This document shows, one piece after another, positions 1 through 11,076 of a stretch of 64,000 nt of DNA. Position 1 is the stretch's first letter. The number at the start of each line of letters is the position of its first letter. Under the pieces are notes generated by a model. It was given only the letters and a program-made list of their open reading frames with translations, was not told where the DNA came from and did no database searches. Location of the stretch: NCBI GenBank assembly GCA_028753945.1, contig JAPNXP010000012.1:434001-498000 (forward strand), given 5' to 3'. Source of the stretch: Hexactinellida sp. DTS-2022 (Eukaryota > Porifera > Hexactinellida). Position numbers and translations under genes: made by a program.

Positions 1-121
1 TTGCTCATTATTTATTTGTAACGTTGGTTACACTATAACGGTCGGTTCATAGCTAACTAAAGTATATAATAACTCCACTATAATAGCAGTCGATTAGTCT
101 AAAATCTGAACATACAACAAC

Positions 122-3100
122 ATGAGCGACTGGGAAAATGACGAAGGCTTTAGCCCCTCAGTTCGCCCCACTACCATTGTCAACTCGGCTCTGCAGCCAG
201 CCCCACAGAATCCACCTGCAGGCGGCTACCAAGCTACTACAACAGCTAATAACACATTCAGTCAAGATAGTAAGTACAGTCGAAACCTTCGTTACAGTCT
301 AAACCGGTTTTTTCTAACTAACTATATATTCTAAGTGTGTAAGAAATTCCGATTTTGTTTTATTTTCAATCTGTTTCTAACTATTGGATTTTTCTTACTG
401 TATCTCGTATCATGAAGTTATTCTGGCTACTTCCCAATATTTGTAGCGAGAGAGGATCGTAAGTTCGTACCGTCCCGGGGCGGACACGGGGGCTACAGAG
501 TGAGTCCCTCGAGAGATCCGTGCGAACAGACAGGGGGGATAGGGGCTCGTCCCTCTCAGAGCTCCAGCGAGCTGAGGGGGCTCTCCAGGGGAAGGAACAC
601 CTCTGTACATAACGCAGACACCGTTAGCTTAGGATTCTCTTCGGCAAAAGGGTGAGTAATATATTACACATACAATTACAGTAAATGCCGGATATAATAA
701 CACCGGTTAATATAAGAACATTCTACTGGAAAATGGTCGCCATATAATTCATGCCGGTTATAAGAACATTCTATGCAGTTCCCGACAATTTTCTTATAAC
801 CGGCATCCAATTTACTGCAACTGAGTATGTTACCACATTTGTTATAATTGAAGGACAGCGAGCGAAGCGAGCGGACAAACTGAGGAAACTCAGCACATGC
901 AGATTCCCACTAACATGCTCGGTAGAATAATCGGCAAGAAAGGAGCTAAGATTCAGGAGCTAGAGAGGGAGAGTGGATGCAGCATTAAGGTTAATAACCA
1001 GAATTTATGGTGTAACACGTTATTTACTCGCTTATTGTAGACCCCCAAGCAGAGTGAGCAAGTAGAAGGCCAGTACCAGTCGCTAACCATAACTGGCTTG
1101 TCGGAGCAGATTAGTAAAGCAACCGCAATGATTGATGAGCTTGTGCTCTCAAGCGCTAATCAGCGACCAAATACTGGCGGGTTTGGTAACTTCGGGGAGG
1201 ACGGGAGGAGAGGAGACAGGGAGGGCGGGGGCGGGTTCCAGGGGAGGGGATTTAGGGGGCAAGATAACAACGAAGTTAGAAACCCAAGAGGTACCAATGA
1301 ACAATGTCTTAGAGTAAATCTTTTAGATTATTTTTATAACTGGTGTTAATTAAGAATGGCTGTTTTTTGTAGGCTTTGGGGATAGAGAAGATTCCAGGCC
1401 AAGAACTGTATTTTCTAGCTCTAATAATTCCGGATTTGGAGATAGAGAAGATACAAGGCAGAGAGGTGGATTTTCAAGTTCTACTAGTTCCGGATTTGGA
1501 AATAGGGATGATTCTAGAACAAAATCTGGATTTGGAGATAGAGAAGATACAAGGCAGAAAACTGGGTTTGGGGATAGAGAAGATTCTAGAACAAAATCTG
1601 GATTTGGAGATAGAGAAGATACAAGGCAGAAAACTGGGTTTGGGGATAGAGAAGATTCTAGAACAAAATCTGGATTTGGAGATAGAGAAGATACAAGGCA
1701 GAAAACTGGGTTTGGAGATAGAGAAGATTCTAGAACAAAATCTGGATTTGGGGATGGAGAAGATTCTAGAACAAAATCTGGATTTTCTAGCACTACTAAT
1801 TCTGGATATGGAGATAGACAAGACAACAGACAGAGATCTGGATATGGAGATAGATCTGGGTATTCCAATTCTAACAATTTTGGCACTCAACAAACTCAAC
1901 AACAAAATCCCGAAACAACAGCTCCCTCAGCTCCTAGAATAAACTGGTCAAAGGTTAACTGATCTAAACTTATAGTTACAAGCTCTTCTATTAATTTGTT
2001 TTTTCTAGATTAACGCCGATAGAGAGGCTAATCTCGCCTCAAAATTCGAGGGATTGAGAGCAGTGAAGAAAGACTTCTACCATGAAGACCCGTTGGTTGC
2101 TGCCATGACAGAGAGTCAAGTGGATCTTATTCGGAAGCAAAATATGGGATTAATAGCTTACGATCTGAGCGATCTCAAGAGAAAAATACCAAATCCTGTT
2201 CTAACGTTTGAACAAGCATTCCAACATTATCCTGATATCCTAGAGCAAATATACTTGCAGAAATTTGTTGTAAGCAATTAACTTTAGAAATATAAAATAC
2301 TGTAGAACCTCGTCAAGTCCTCTTCAAAGCCTTTTCAATACGAATGATATTGGTTAATACGAATTCCGGATAAGGCGAACGCATTTTGACGGTGCCCTGG
2401 TATTCGTACTAACGATGTTCTATTGTACAATTGATAGTTATAAGCACTTTAGTAGTTAGTCACTTAATTAATTGCTTTAGGAGCCTACGCCGATACAGAA
2501 GCAGGCCTGGCCGATAGCATTGCTAGGATACGACATGGTTGGCATAGCTCAAACTGGCACCGGGAAAACCTTAGCGTTTCTGCTGCCCGGCATGATCCAC
2601 ATGGCCGGACAGACTCTGTTCGATGGCGACACGGGACCAGGGATGCTGGTGGTGTGTCCCACCCGAGAGCTGGCACTGCAGACAGACTCCGAAGTTAAGA
2701 AGTTTAAGTTCCGAAACTTCGGTTCTGTTTGCGTGTACGGAGGCGGAGACAGGTCCCTGCAGGTGAGATACGCTAGCAACCGAATAGCCACGTAGTTATG
2801 TAGACTGTTAGGTACAACAGCTGCGTAGAGGCGCCAAGATAGTTATAGGAACTCCCGGGCGGCTCCACGACCTCCAGATGTCCGGGGACCTGATTCTGAA
2901 GTCGGTTTCCTTCTTCGTGCTGGATGAAGCAGACAGGATGCTGGACATGGGGTTCGAGCCTCAGATCTTAAAGCTGGTCATAGACATCCGGCCGGACCGC
3001 CAGACGCTCATGACCAGCGCTACCTGGCCGACAGACGTCCGCAGACTGGCCGACAGCTATCTTAAGAAGCCGTTCCAGGTGTACGTGGGGAGTCTGGACC

Positions 3101-4145
3101 TGAAGGCTTGTCAGCTGGTGTCCCAGACCATAGAGATAATGGATGGAAATGATAAGAAAGACAGGTTTGTTGTTATAGCTATAGTATACTCTCGTTATAA
3201 GAACATTGGTAAAGCAATATTTGTTCGTATGTTCGTATTAGTAATTAATAATTATATATTAAACTGAGTCACTTTATGTATTTGTATAGGCTAGGGAATT
3301 AAGATTTGTTCTCTTTAACCGATATTCTCCTTATTCATGTTCGTATTAACGAGAGTATTAGTATAAGTTCGTGACTGTATAACCTCCTTAGGACCTACGA
3401 GTTTCTCGATAAGATGGGTGTGGACGACAAAGTGCTGATATTCACAAGCAGGAAAGCTACAGCCGATGACGTAGCGTCCGACTTCTTCATAAGAGGCATC
3501 GACGCCCAGTCCATTCACGGAGACAGGGCCCAGGAGGATCGGGAACAGGCTCTGGACGATTTTAAAACCGGTCGAGTTAAGATATTAGTCGCCACTGATG
3601 TGGCATCAAGAGGGCTAGACATTCCAAATGTCACATATGTTGTCAACTTTGATTTTCCAATACACATAGAAGATTACGTGCACAGAATAGGTAACATTGA
3701 ACTGTTAAGCGATGCAACTGTAGTTAGCTATTGTATTACAGTGGATGCCGGTTATAAGCACATCGTCGGGAACTACACTTAAGGTGCTTATAACCGACAT
3801 AAATTATACAGGGTACTATATGGCAACCGTTTTCCATCATAGTGTGCTTATATCCGATATGTTCTTATAACCTGTGTGCTTATATCCGACATCTACTGTA
3901 TAGGCAGGACCGGTCGTGCTGGGAAAACTGGGAAAAGCTTGACTTTCTTTACTCGCGAAAACTGGCGCTGGGCCGGGCCGCTAATCGTGATTTTGGAGGA
4001 AGCGCAGCAGGAAGTCCCGGAGGAGCTGCTTGAGATGGCGCAGCGGTTCAAGGCTCGCCAGGAGCGCGACAAGCGCGAGGGGCGGACCGGAGGCAGGGGG
4101 GGCAGGGGGGGGCCGGGGAGGGGGGTACAGCAAGAAGGACAATGA
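122..4145 (+). CDS. DDX43: DDX43-type KH/DEAD-box RNA helicase
   Basis: ATP-dependent RNA helicase, probably acting in germline or RNP granules as its relatives do. Ten exons: 122-269, 447-651, about 854-989 (872 is an alternative start), 1041-1290, 1373-1953, 2009-2269, 2481-2762, 2812-3164, 3392-3690, 3904-4145; phases match and the total is 918 aa. Domains in order: R/G/S-rich N-terminus; KH domain (LGRIIGKKGAKIQE, about residue 145); a long GFGDRED repeat exon; helicase core with AQTGTGKT (Walker A, about 551), PTRELA, DEAD, SAT (TSATWP), VATDVASRGLD and HRIGRTGRAG; RGG-rich C-terminus. KH plus this core distinguishes DDX43 from vasa/DDX4. Longer than the human protein mainly because of the repeat exon. 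Exons 2 and 3 rest on phase and composition more than homology. Five introns contain MITEs. Confidence 0.93.
275..402. mobile_element. MITE, family I, DDX43 intron 1
   Basis: Starts TACAGTCGAAACC and ends CTTACTGTA; an internal AAACCGGTTTTTTCTAAC recurs at the ends of the elements at 13.5 and 44.5 kb. It fills most of the intron. Confidence 0.55.
677..819. mobile_element. MITE, family A, DDX43 intron 2
   Basis: Inverted ends TACAGTAAATGCCGG and CCGGCATCCAATTTACTG; internal inverted TATAAGAACATTCT stretches. Related to the copies at 3737 and 32876. Confidence 0.75.
1373..1830 (+). repeat. GFGDRED 12-residue tandem repeats in DDX43 exon 5
   Basis: About ten copies of a GFGDRED unit. The central copies alternate between GFGDREDSRTKS and GFGDREDTRQKT, so the DNA period there is about 72 bp and neighbouring copies are almost identical, implying recent expansion or homogenisation. 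The flanking copies are more diverged and carry SSSTNS-like spacers and GYGDR variants. The repeats lie between the KH domain and the helicase core and resemble the FG/RG disordered tails of germ-granule helicases. Confidence 0.9.
2298..2427. mobile_element. Pogo-like MITE, family B, DDX43 intron 6
   Basis: Ends TACTGTAGAACCTCGT and GATGTTCTATTGTA; internal GAATTCCGGATAAGGCGAA and TTTTGACGGTGCCCTGG shared with the other family-B copies. Confidence 0.8.
3187..3361. mobile_element. Pogo-like MITE, family B variant, DDX43 intron 8
   Basis: Ends TATACTCTCGTTATAAGAAC and GTTCGTATTAACGAGAGTAT; internal TTTGTATAGGCTAGGGAATT is shared with the copies at 51948 and 53525. Confidence 0.75.
3737..3901. 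mobile_element. MITE, family A, DDX43 intron 9
   Basis: Ends TACAGTGGATGCCGGTTATA and TATATCCGACATCTACTGTA. Its core AAATTATACAGGGTA...CAACCGTTTTCCA is nearly identical to the copy at 32876. The splice acceptor TAG follows the element end directly. Confidence 0.85.
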
Positions 4146-4439
4146 CAAGTTCAGCTGTTTCGTATGAGCGGGGGCTTAGCGGCTCAAGTTCTGTTTTAGC
4201 ACACAAATACACACCGGCAAATCGCTTAGTGACATAGAACTCAGTTGGGATGAACCATCCTATGTGTTGATTTGATTTAATTAATAGCCGGCATAAGATA
4301 ATTCTTTACATTATTAGATTGGAGTCTCTAATACAAGTTATCATTTGTTGCATGTATTCATTTATACAAACGTATCTATAAGTACTTGTAATAATATCAA
4401 ATTCTGGCATTTGTTGATTGTTGAGGATTGTCATTAGTT

Positions 4440-7400
4440 ATGACAGAAAGTACATTTAAAGCTGAGTATGCTAAGACTGGCAGAAGCAACTGCAAGAAGT
4501 GCAAGGGGACTATTAGCAAAGGAGAATTCAGGATTGCAAAACTGGCCCCCAGTCCCTTTTCAGAGGGCGATTCAATGGCGCAGTGGCATCATCCAGGCTG
4601 TCTCTTCCAAACATTCCAAAGGGTGCGAGCCACTACTAAGATAATAGAAGAGCCAGATGATTTGGAGGGGTATGGCGACCTAGAAGATGGAGACAAAAAG
4701 GCACTGCTCAAGTTAATTGAGTCAATACAGGTGCTTACCAAATAGTATGTATATATATTCTTTTTATTATCTATTTATTGTGTATGTAGGATAGAATCAA
4801 AGCAAGAAAAACCACACCAACTAAATCTCCAGCAAAAGCTGCTTCCCCTGCAGCACCTAAGAAATCACCTCTCAGTTCGCGTGAGTATCTATAATACCAG
4901 CTAACATACGAATGCATTATATCCTGGTTTCTGTAGCTTCCAAACAATCCACAAACAGCCCCTGCAGCTCTCAAGATGCTACCGTGCTCAGTTTTGAAGA
5001 TTTCACAGAACTTTGCACAAAACTCGAGAACAACGCATCCCACATCGCCAAGAAGAACCTCATTCAGGAGTACCTGTCGGACCTCTCGAAGGAGAGCATG
5101 GCACAGGCGGTGCAGATGCTGCTGCCAGCTCACGGGAAGGATAAGCTCCGTATTTACCACCTAAAGGTAGGCATGTAAGTAAATTGAGTGTGATTGGATT
5201 TAAGTGTGTTTGTAGAGTCGCCAGCTAATGAAGCTATTCGCTGGGATATTCTCCTGCGATTTCGACAAGATGAATGAGGCGACAGAGCAGAACGGAGATG
5301 TGTCGATAACGATTTCTTCTTTCTTCGAAACCTCACACAGCGTGTCTCCAGCTGACGCCGCCTCTCTCTCTCTGACAGACATCGACAGCTGTTTGGAAGA
5401 TATGTCGCAGGACGGAACCGAGAAGCATCAAGCTAAAGTCATCAGAGGCATTCTCTCCCAACTCACTACTGTAGAACTCAAGTACTTTGTAAGAATGATA
5501 AAGAAAGACCTCAAAACAGCTGCTGGAGTTAAACCTGTCATGGACGCTCTGTCAGCTGACGCATACGCAGCATTCCAAGTAAGACCTATAGTAACCAACC
5601 AGCTGACATTACCTATATACATACAGTAGAACCTCGTTAATACGAAATACGAACATTGTTTCAGTCCCCTTCAAAGTCTTTTAAATACAAATGATATTGG
5701 TTAATACGAGTTCCCGATAAGGCGAACATATTTTGACGGTCCCCTGGTGTTCGTAGTAACGAGATTCTACTGTACATACTACGTAGGCGAGTCAGGATAT
5801 CGAAGACGTGGTTAGTCGGGTGTTGAGGGCCAGAGGGTCTCTGAAGAAGGAGCTGAGCATCCGCACTAACGTTATGGTGCCGATTAAGCCAATGCTGGCA
5901 GAAGCTTGTAAGTCCTATCAGCAGGCATTCAAGCGGTGTCCCAACGGGTTCTACTCCGAGCTCAAGTATGATGGCGAGAGAGTGCAGGTAAGGGACAACT
6001 TAATAGTTAAACAGTCAACTCCGCTTAATAGAGTCACCTCGGGACATGGTTGTTTTGACCTGATTAAGCGGAGAAATCTATTAACCGAAAATATTTTAAG
6101 CCAAAATATAATTCCGTCCTATAAATCCTGCGAAATTTTGACCCGATTAAGCAGTTAAATCCATTAACCGGTGGCTCTATTAAGCGGAGTTGACTGTAAT
6201 TATATAACTGTTTATGAGATCAGCTGCTAGAACCACTATTTACCTTAGGTACATAAAGAAGGCGATGTATTCAAGTACTACGCCAGGAGCTTAAAGCCAG
6301 TGGCAGATCACAAGGTGAGTGAGTTCGGTGAGTACCTCCACAAGGCGTGTCCGGCGGATAACCTGATACTGGACTGCGAGGTGCTGCTCATGGACCTCAA
6401 GACTAACAAGCCTCTCCCATTCGGGACACTGGGGATACACAAAAAGAGCAAATTTCAGGTAATTAACTGTCTTTAAGGTGATAGCTCTTTGAAAAATGAA
6501 AGTTCATTGTGTTCAAGTTTAATAAGGTGAGTTTTGTGACTACGTATTTGGATTTTGTAGGACGCGACTTGCTGTCTGTTTATATTCGACATAATGTACA
6601 TAAATGGGACTAGCCTAGTGGACAGGCCTCTGAAGGAGCGAAGGAAGATACTACACAAGTCAGTAACTGAGATTCCCAACCGAATCCAGCTCAGTCAGGG
6701 CAAACTGGTAACGAATGGAGAGAAATATAAACTCGAGGAGATGATGAGTAATGTAATGAAGCAGGGATTGGAGGGACTCGTGATGAAGGGAATCGACGGT
6801 GTTTATGAGCCAGGTTAGCGATTATTTGAAGTAGACAATACTAAATTCATACACACATATACATTTACCTATTGTAATAGTCGAAATCCAGTCTCTAGTA
6901 TATTACAGAATTATATAAACTTGTTTACTAAATTGTCATCAAAGACGACAATAAAGATATGAAATAAAAATCTGTAAATATAATATTCGAAAATCAATTT
7001 CATGAAATTCATTTAGGTGGACTTTTATAGAACATGGACGATTATAGTAGTAATAATATATGAGTTAATATTTTAGGGAAAAGACACTGGTTGAAAATGA
7101 AGAAGGATTACCTTTCAGAAGGAGCCATGGCGGACTCGGCTGATCTGGTTGTTCTGGGGGCTTACTACGGGAGTGGGAACAAAGGCGGTCTCATGTCCGT
7201 GTTCCTAATGGGCGTACACGACTCTGTTAACGATACCTGGTGCACAGTAGCGAAGGCAGGCAATGGGTTGGATGACAATGAGATTCAGAAACTCCAAGAT
7301 GAGTTCGATATGATTAAAATAGGGAAAGAGGCCAGTAAGGTTCCATCATGGCTGCTGTGTAACAAGACTATAATACCGGATTTCGTGGTCCGAGACCCGA

Positions 7401-8096
7401 AGAAGTCCCAGGTGTGGGAGATAGTGGGCGCTGAGTTTTCAGAATCTAGCACTCACACTGCTGACGGGATCTCCATTCGGTTCCCAAGGATCGCTAAGAT
7501 CAGAGACGACAAGGGCTGGGTGGACGCTACTGACCTAGAGAGACTCAAGAAACTGTATCAGATTTCCAAAGAGCACACGGACATAGGAACTCTGTTCAGG
7601 TATGCTAGTAGTTAGAAACAGCTGAGAATTCGAATTGTACGTACAGCGAGAGTCCTGTTATTATAAGCAAGTATTTCTGAGTAAATTACACAAGTTATTT
7701 ATCTGTAGCCCAGACGAACAATCCGATACAGAAATAGAAATCCCGAAGGTAGGTTCAAAGAGAAAGTCCCCTGGCACCAGTAGCACATCTCCTAAGAAAA
7801 AGAGAGTTAAAGAAGAGCCCGAGACAACGAGGGAATCTTTTCATATTATAGATCCACTACCAGACATATTCACTGGTTTGAAGTGTGTTGTTTCGGAACA
7901 GTTGTCAGTTGGTGTGAGAGATAAGCTTAGAAGATATATTATTGCGTATGGCGGAGAGGTGTTGGAAGAATTTCGAAGGGCAGAAGCAGATTTTATTGTT
8001 AAGCCAAGCACAGATGTGTCAGAAACCGCGAGTAAAGAAAACTACAAGACGGAAGATTGGGTTTGGGATAAAATAAAATCAGTCATTGAACCATAA
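4440..8096 (+). CDS. LIG3: DNA ligase III
   Basis: ATP-dependent DNA ligase of single-strand break and base excision repair. Nine exons: 4440-4730, 4790-4880, 4937-5166, 5216-5578, 5787-5987, 6249-6458, 6561-6813, 7077-7599, 7709-8096; 849 aa. N-terminal PARP-type zinc finger with CKKC and WHHPGC (residues about 15-60); DNA-binding domain; adenylation motif YSELKYDGERVQ, whose lysine (about 385) takes the AMP; motif LEGLVMKG; OB-fold region; then a linker with PKKKRVK, which looks like a nuclear localisation signal; C-terminal BRCT domain ending WVWDKIKSVIEP. The finger plus BRCT identifies ligase III rather than I or IV; BRCT implies an XRCC1-like partner. ATG 4440 is the first in-frame methionine, and no mitochondrial presequence is visible. 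Introns 4 and 5 hold MITEs. Confidence 0.95.
5622..5774. mobile_element. Pogo-like MITE, family B, LIG3 intron 4
   Basis: Ends TACAGTAGAACCTCGTTAAT and GTAACGAGATTCTACTGTA. Lies 12 nt before the next exon. Confidence 0.85.
6009..6198. mobile_element. MITE, family F, LIG3 intron 5
   Basis: Excellent inverted ends: ACAGTCAACTCCGCTTAATA and its complement ending GGAGTTGACTGTA. Single copy in this window. Confidence 0.85.
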
Positions 8097-8313
8097 GTTG
8101 CATGAAATTTATAGTAACAAAGATTAATATGTTCAGTAGTTTTATACTCGCAATGGCATGAATATCACAGGTTAGATCGTGATTTTTATACGATTAAGTT
8201 TTCTTTTTATTAATAGGATTCCTAATGAATTTAGAAATTACATATACTATTGTATCTCAATACATACATATTTAAGATTCAATGCTAATTTCCTACATTT
8301 TATATTAGAAAGA

Positions 8314-10719
8314 ATGGGACTAATATACCATACGATCTGTTTTGCATTCCTACTCACCACCCTCACAACTATAAGGGTAGAATGTGATGTGATAATGCAG
8401 CGTATAATCCTCAACAAAACATATAACGAGATGATACACAGTCCTTCGGTGCACTCTTATAATTTCACCAGACAGGCAGGACAAACCGTTAGAATCCACA
8501 CCATGATAAACAGTACGGAATTAGACCTCACTCTTCCCCTCTTGATTTCGGTAGAGCAGAAAACATCCATTCTTTCGTGGACACTTCCCGAAGCTCTCAC
8601 AAAGTTTTCCCAAACTAGATTCTCAGAGGTATCCCGTACCCTCTGCTCAGACTCTGCCAACCAGTCATCTCACATAACCATATGGGCATTAACTTCCTCC
8701 ACGCAGCCTATTAACTACAGTCTAGAAGTCAATCTTGTATCCAATTTCCAACTGACACCCATCAAAGGCATGGATTTCACTTCGGTCAACATTTCAGGTG
8801 GATCTCCATACTACTTTTTGATTTATTTCCAGGATAATTCCTCCTCTGACGTCATGAGGATATCTCTCAGCTCCCAGGACGACTCATGTGTCGTGGCCTC
8901 TCTTCAGCCGGCCGAGTGCCCTATAGACGACCTGCTCAGCACCATTGAGTACAGAGGAGTATACCTTACGTTTGGGAAAACAGCTGACATTATATTTGAT
9001 AGAAAAGAGCACCATACACAATACAATGATAAGCGCTACCTCGTGCTCGTGTCCGCCCCGGACTCGAGATGTAACGGGAGCGCCTCTGCTAACTACTACC
9101 AGATGGACCGGGACCTGCCGTCTAAGAAGATCGACATAAGAGTCACGTTACAGCTGGATAAGGGGGAGTACTGGCATCCTGTTGTTATTCTACTAATGCT
9201 GCTGCTGCTCCCGTTCTTCATTCTAGTTCCACTCTTCCTCTTCGAAATGCTGGTCGTCTTTAAATTCAGATTCCTAGAGAGACACTACCCACTGATATTC
9301 TACACCCCATCCCTGGATCGCATCATCAGACATGAAGAGCCAGAGCAAGAGCAAGGCCTAGAGAGCAGCTTGTTGGTACAGGAGACCGCGGCCCTCAGTA
9401 TTTCTATCCGTGGCATTCAAGGGATGACCCAGAAAGAAATGAAGAGTAGGTACAATATTGAGGAGTTCAAATTGCATGATATGACGCGAAAAGAAGACAT
9501 GTACCTTTCGAAGAAATATTTTCTCTACCTAACATCGGTTATAACTATTACAATGTTCTACGCTTTGCCAGCGTTACAAGTTGCTATTTTCCGCGCTATG
9601 CTGTACAGTCATGGTGATAACGACCTTTGCTACTTCAACTTTAAGTGCGCGCACACTCTAGGTCAAGTTGTCTCCTTCAATAACATTTGGAGTAACATCG
9701 CATATCTAGTATTGGGTGTGGTGTTCGTGCTCCTAACAGCCATCAAACATTTCCTACGCAATACAAAGTACGTATGGCGAGACAGGGAGACACAACACGA
9801 CTATAGAAAGAGGGGAATCACGCCCTATTACGGGATTTACTACGCAATGGGACTTGCTCTGATTAGCGAGGGGTTGATGTCTTCAATCTATCACACTTGT
9901 CCTTCTGGAATTAATTTCCAGTTTGACTCAACCTTCATGTTCGTTATCAGCCTACTCTCCATCCTAAAACTCTACCAGAACCGACATCCTGACGTCAGTG
10001 CGAGCGCCTCTACGGCATTCATCCTACTCGGGACACTCATCATTCTAACGGCATTCGGCCTGCTAGCGGATAAGCCGGAATACCTGCTAGTGAGGACTAT
10101 ATACGCACTGATCGTGATAGGAATAACGTTCTTCATCTGTCTCAATATATACTTCTTCTCGCACCCATTGCTATTCTTCTCATCCATTTGTGATACTCTT
10201 AAGTCTCGATCTTTGTCTGTTTATATGATGTCAGTCAAGAACTTGATTTGGCCCCCAGTTAACAAACCTCGCATATTCCACATCTTCATGATATGCGGTA
10301 TTAACGCATTATGTTTAATCTTTATGTACGTCTTTAATCTGGATGCGGCCACTGCTCTGCTTGTATTCATCATTCTCAACCAACTAGCTTACATAGTCTA
10401 CTATTGGGTAATGAAGCTTATTCGTAAGGAACTCTATAACAGACCATTCGTAGCTCTCTTCTCAATAAACCTCACGCTATCATCAGGAGCCTTCTTTTCA
10501 GTCGCTCTTTATTTCTTCTTCAGTTCCGTAACGAACTGGCAGTACTCTCCTTCGGGTTCTAGGTTTATTAACCAGGAGTGCGTTTTCCTGGGATTTTATG
10601 ACAACCATGATATTTGGCATGTTCTATCCGCTTTCGGGTTATTTTTTAACTTTCTGGCCATCACAATGATTGATGACAACATCAGCGAAATACCCAAGAA
10701 CAAAATACATGTGTTTTAA
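8314..10719 (+). CDS. SID-1/SIDT family transmembrane protein
   Basis: Member of the SID-1/SIDT family, linked to double-stranded RNA and cholesterol transport at plasma or lysosomal membranes. One uninterrupted exon, 801 aa from ATG 8314. The frame is open further upstream, but that ATG is followed by a signal-peptide-like segment (LIYHTICFAFLLTTL). Residues about 30-280 form a glycosylated ectodomain. A first membrane helix (HPVVILLMLLLLPFFILVPL) and a cytosolic loop follow, then about ten more helices. Family hallmarks are present: FNNIWSNIAYL, EGLMSSIYHTCPSG with FQFD, and YDNHDIWHVLSAFGLFF. The His/Asp/Ser pattern is that of the CREST hydrolase-like superfamily. Lack of introns among spliced neighbours suggests a retrocopy or intron loss; the frame is intact. 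Confidence 0.93.
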   Translation: MGLIYHTICFAFLLTTLTTIRVECDVIMQRIILNKTYNEMIHSPSVHSYNFTRQAGQTVRIHTMINSTELDLTLPLLISVEQKTSILSWTLPEALTKFSQTRFSEVSRTLCSDSANQSSHITIWALTSSTQPINYSLEVNLVSNFQLTPIKGMDFTSVNISGGSPYYFLIYFQDNSSSDVMRISLSSQDDSCVVASLQPAECPIDDLLSTIEYRGVYLTFGKTADIIFDRKEHHTQYNDKRYLVLVSAPDSRCNGSASANYYQMDRDLPSKKIDIRVTLQLDKGEYWHPVVILLMLLLLPFFILVPLFLFEMLVVFKFRFLERHYPLIFYTPSLDRIIRHEEPEQEQGLESSLLVQETAALSISIRGIQGMTQKEMKSRYNIEEFKLHDMTRKEDMYLSKKYFLYLTSVITITMFYALPALQVAIFRAMLYSHGDNDLCYFNFKCAHTLGQVVSFNNIWSNIAYLVLGVVFVLLTAIKHFLRNTKYVWRDRETQHDYRKRGITPYYGIYYAMGLALISEGLMSSIYHTCPSGINFQFDSTFMFVISLLSILKLYQNRHPDVSASASTAFILLGTLIILTAFGLLADKPEYLLVRTIYALIVIGITFFICLNIYFFSHPLLFFSSICDTLKSRSLSVYMMSVKNLIWPPVNKPRIFHIFMICGINALCLIFMYVFNLDAATALLVFIILNQLAYIVYYWVMKLIRKELYNRPFVALFSINLTLSSGAFFSVALYFFFSSVTNWQYSPSGSRFINQECVFLGFYDNHDIWHVLSAFGLFFNFLAITMIDDNISEIPKNKIHVF

Positions 10720-11076
10720 TCGCGAGTTTGACTTTGATCAAAATTAACTATTGTTATATGTTATATAGTTTGTATAGAACCCTTTGGATTATTGATATTA
10801 ACTTTTCTTGCTTTAAATGAGTTTCTAACGCTTTTGTTTATAATCCAATTCTATATTTTATTATTGTATTTTATTGGTATTCTTTCTATAATGAGCTCAG
10901 TAATTATTTCAGGATGTTTCTTGTAATTTAATCCCAATTTTATTGTTTCAAAGTAATGTAGTAATAGAGCGTTATTTCTGTTTCAGTCCGGGTCATTATA
11001 ACAAAAATATGAGCGGAAGCCCTTTTAAATTAAGAGAACTTTTTGTAAAGTTTGTTATCTTTAGTGACTCGCTAAG
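10720..11076. other. Intergenic, SIDT to TRAF
   Basis: AT-rich sequence between two genes on the same strand. I see no coding exon. It presumably holds the SIDT 3'UTR and the TRAF promoter; a pyrimidine stretch ending ATCTTTAG lies about 14 nt before the TRAF ATG. Confidence 0.5.

Noticed and set aside
1350-1942. Overlapping long ORFs on both strands across the DDX43 repeat exon
   Set aside because: They are open only because the 36/72-bp repeat lacks stops in several frames. The frame giving GFGDRED joins the flanking exons in phase.
8179-8313. N-terminal extension of the SIDT ORF
   Set aside because: The frame is open but lacks an ATG in the most upstream part, and the ATG at 8314 starts a convincing signal peptide.
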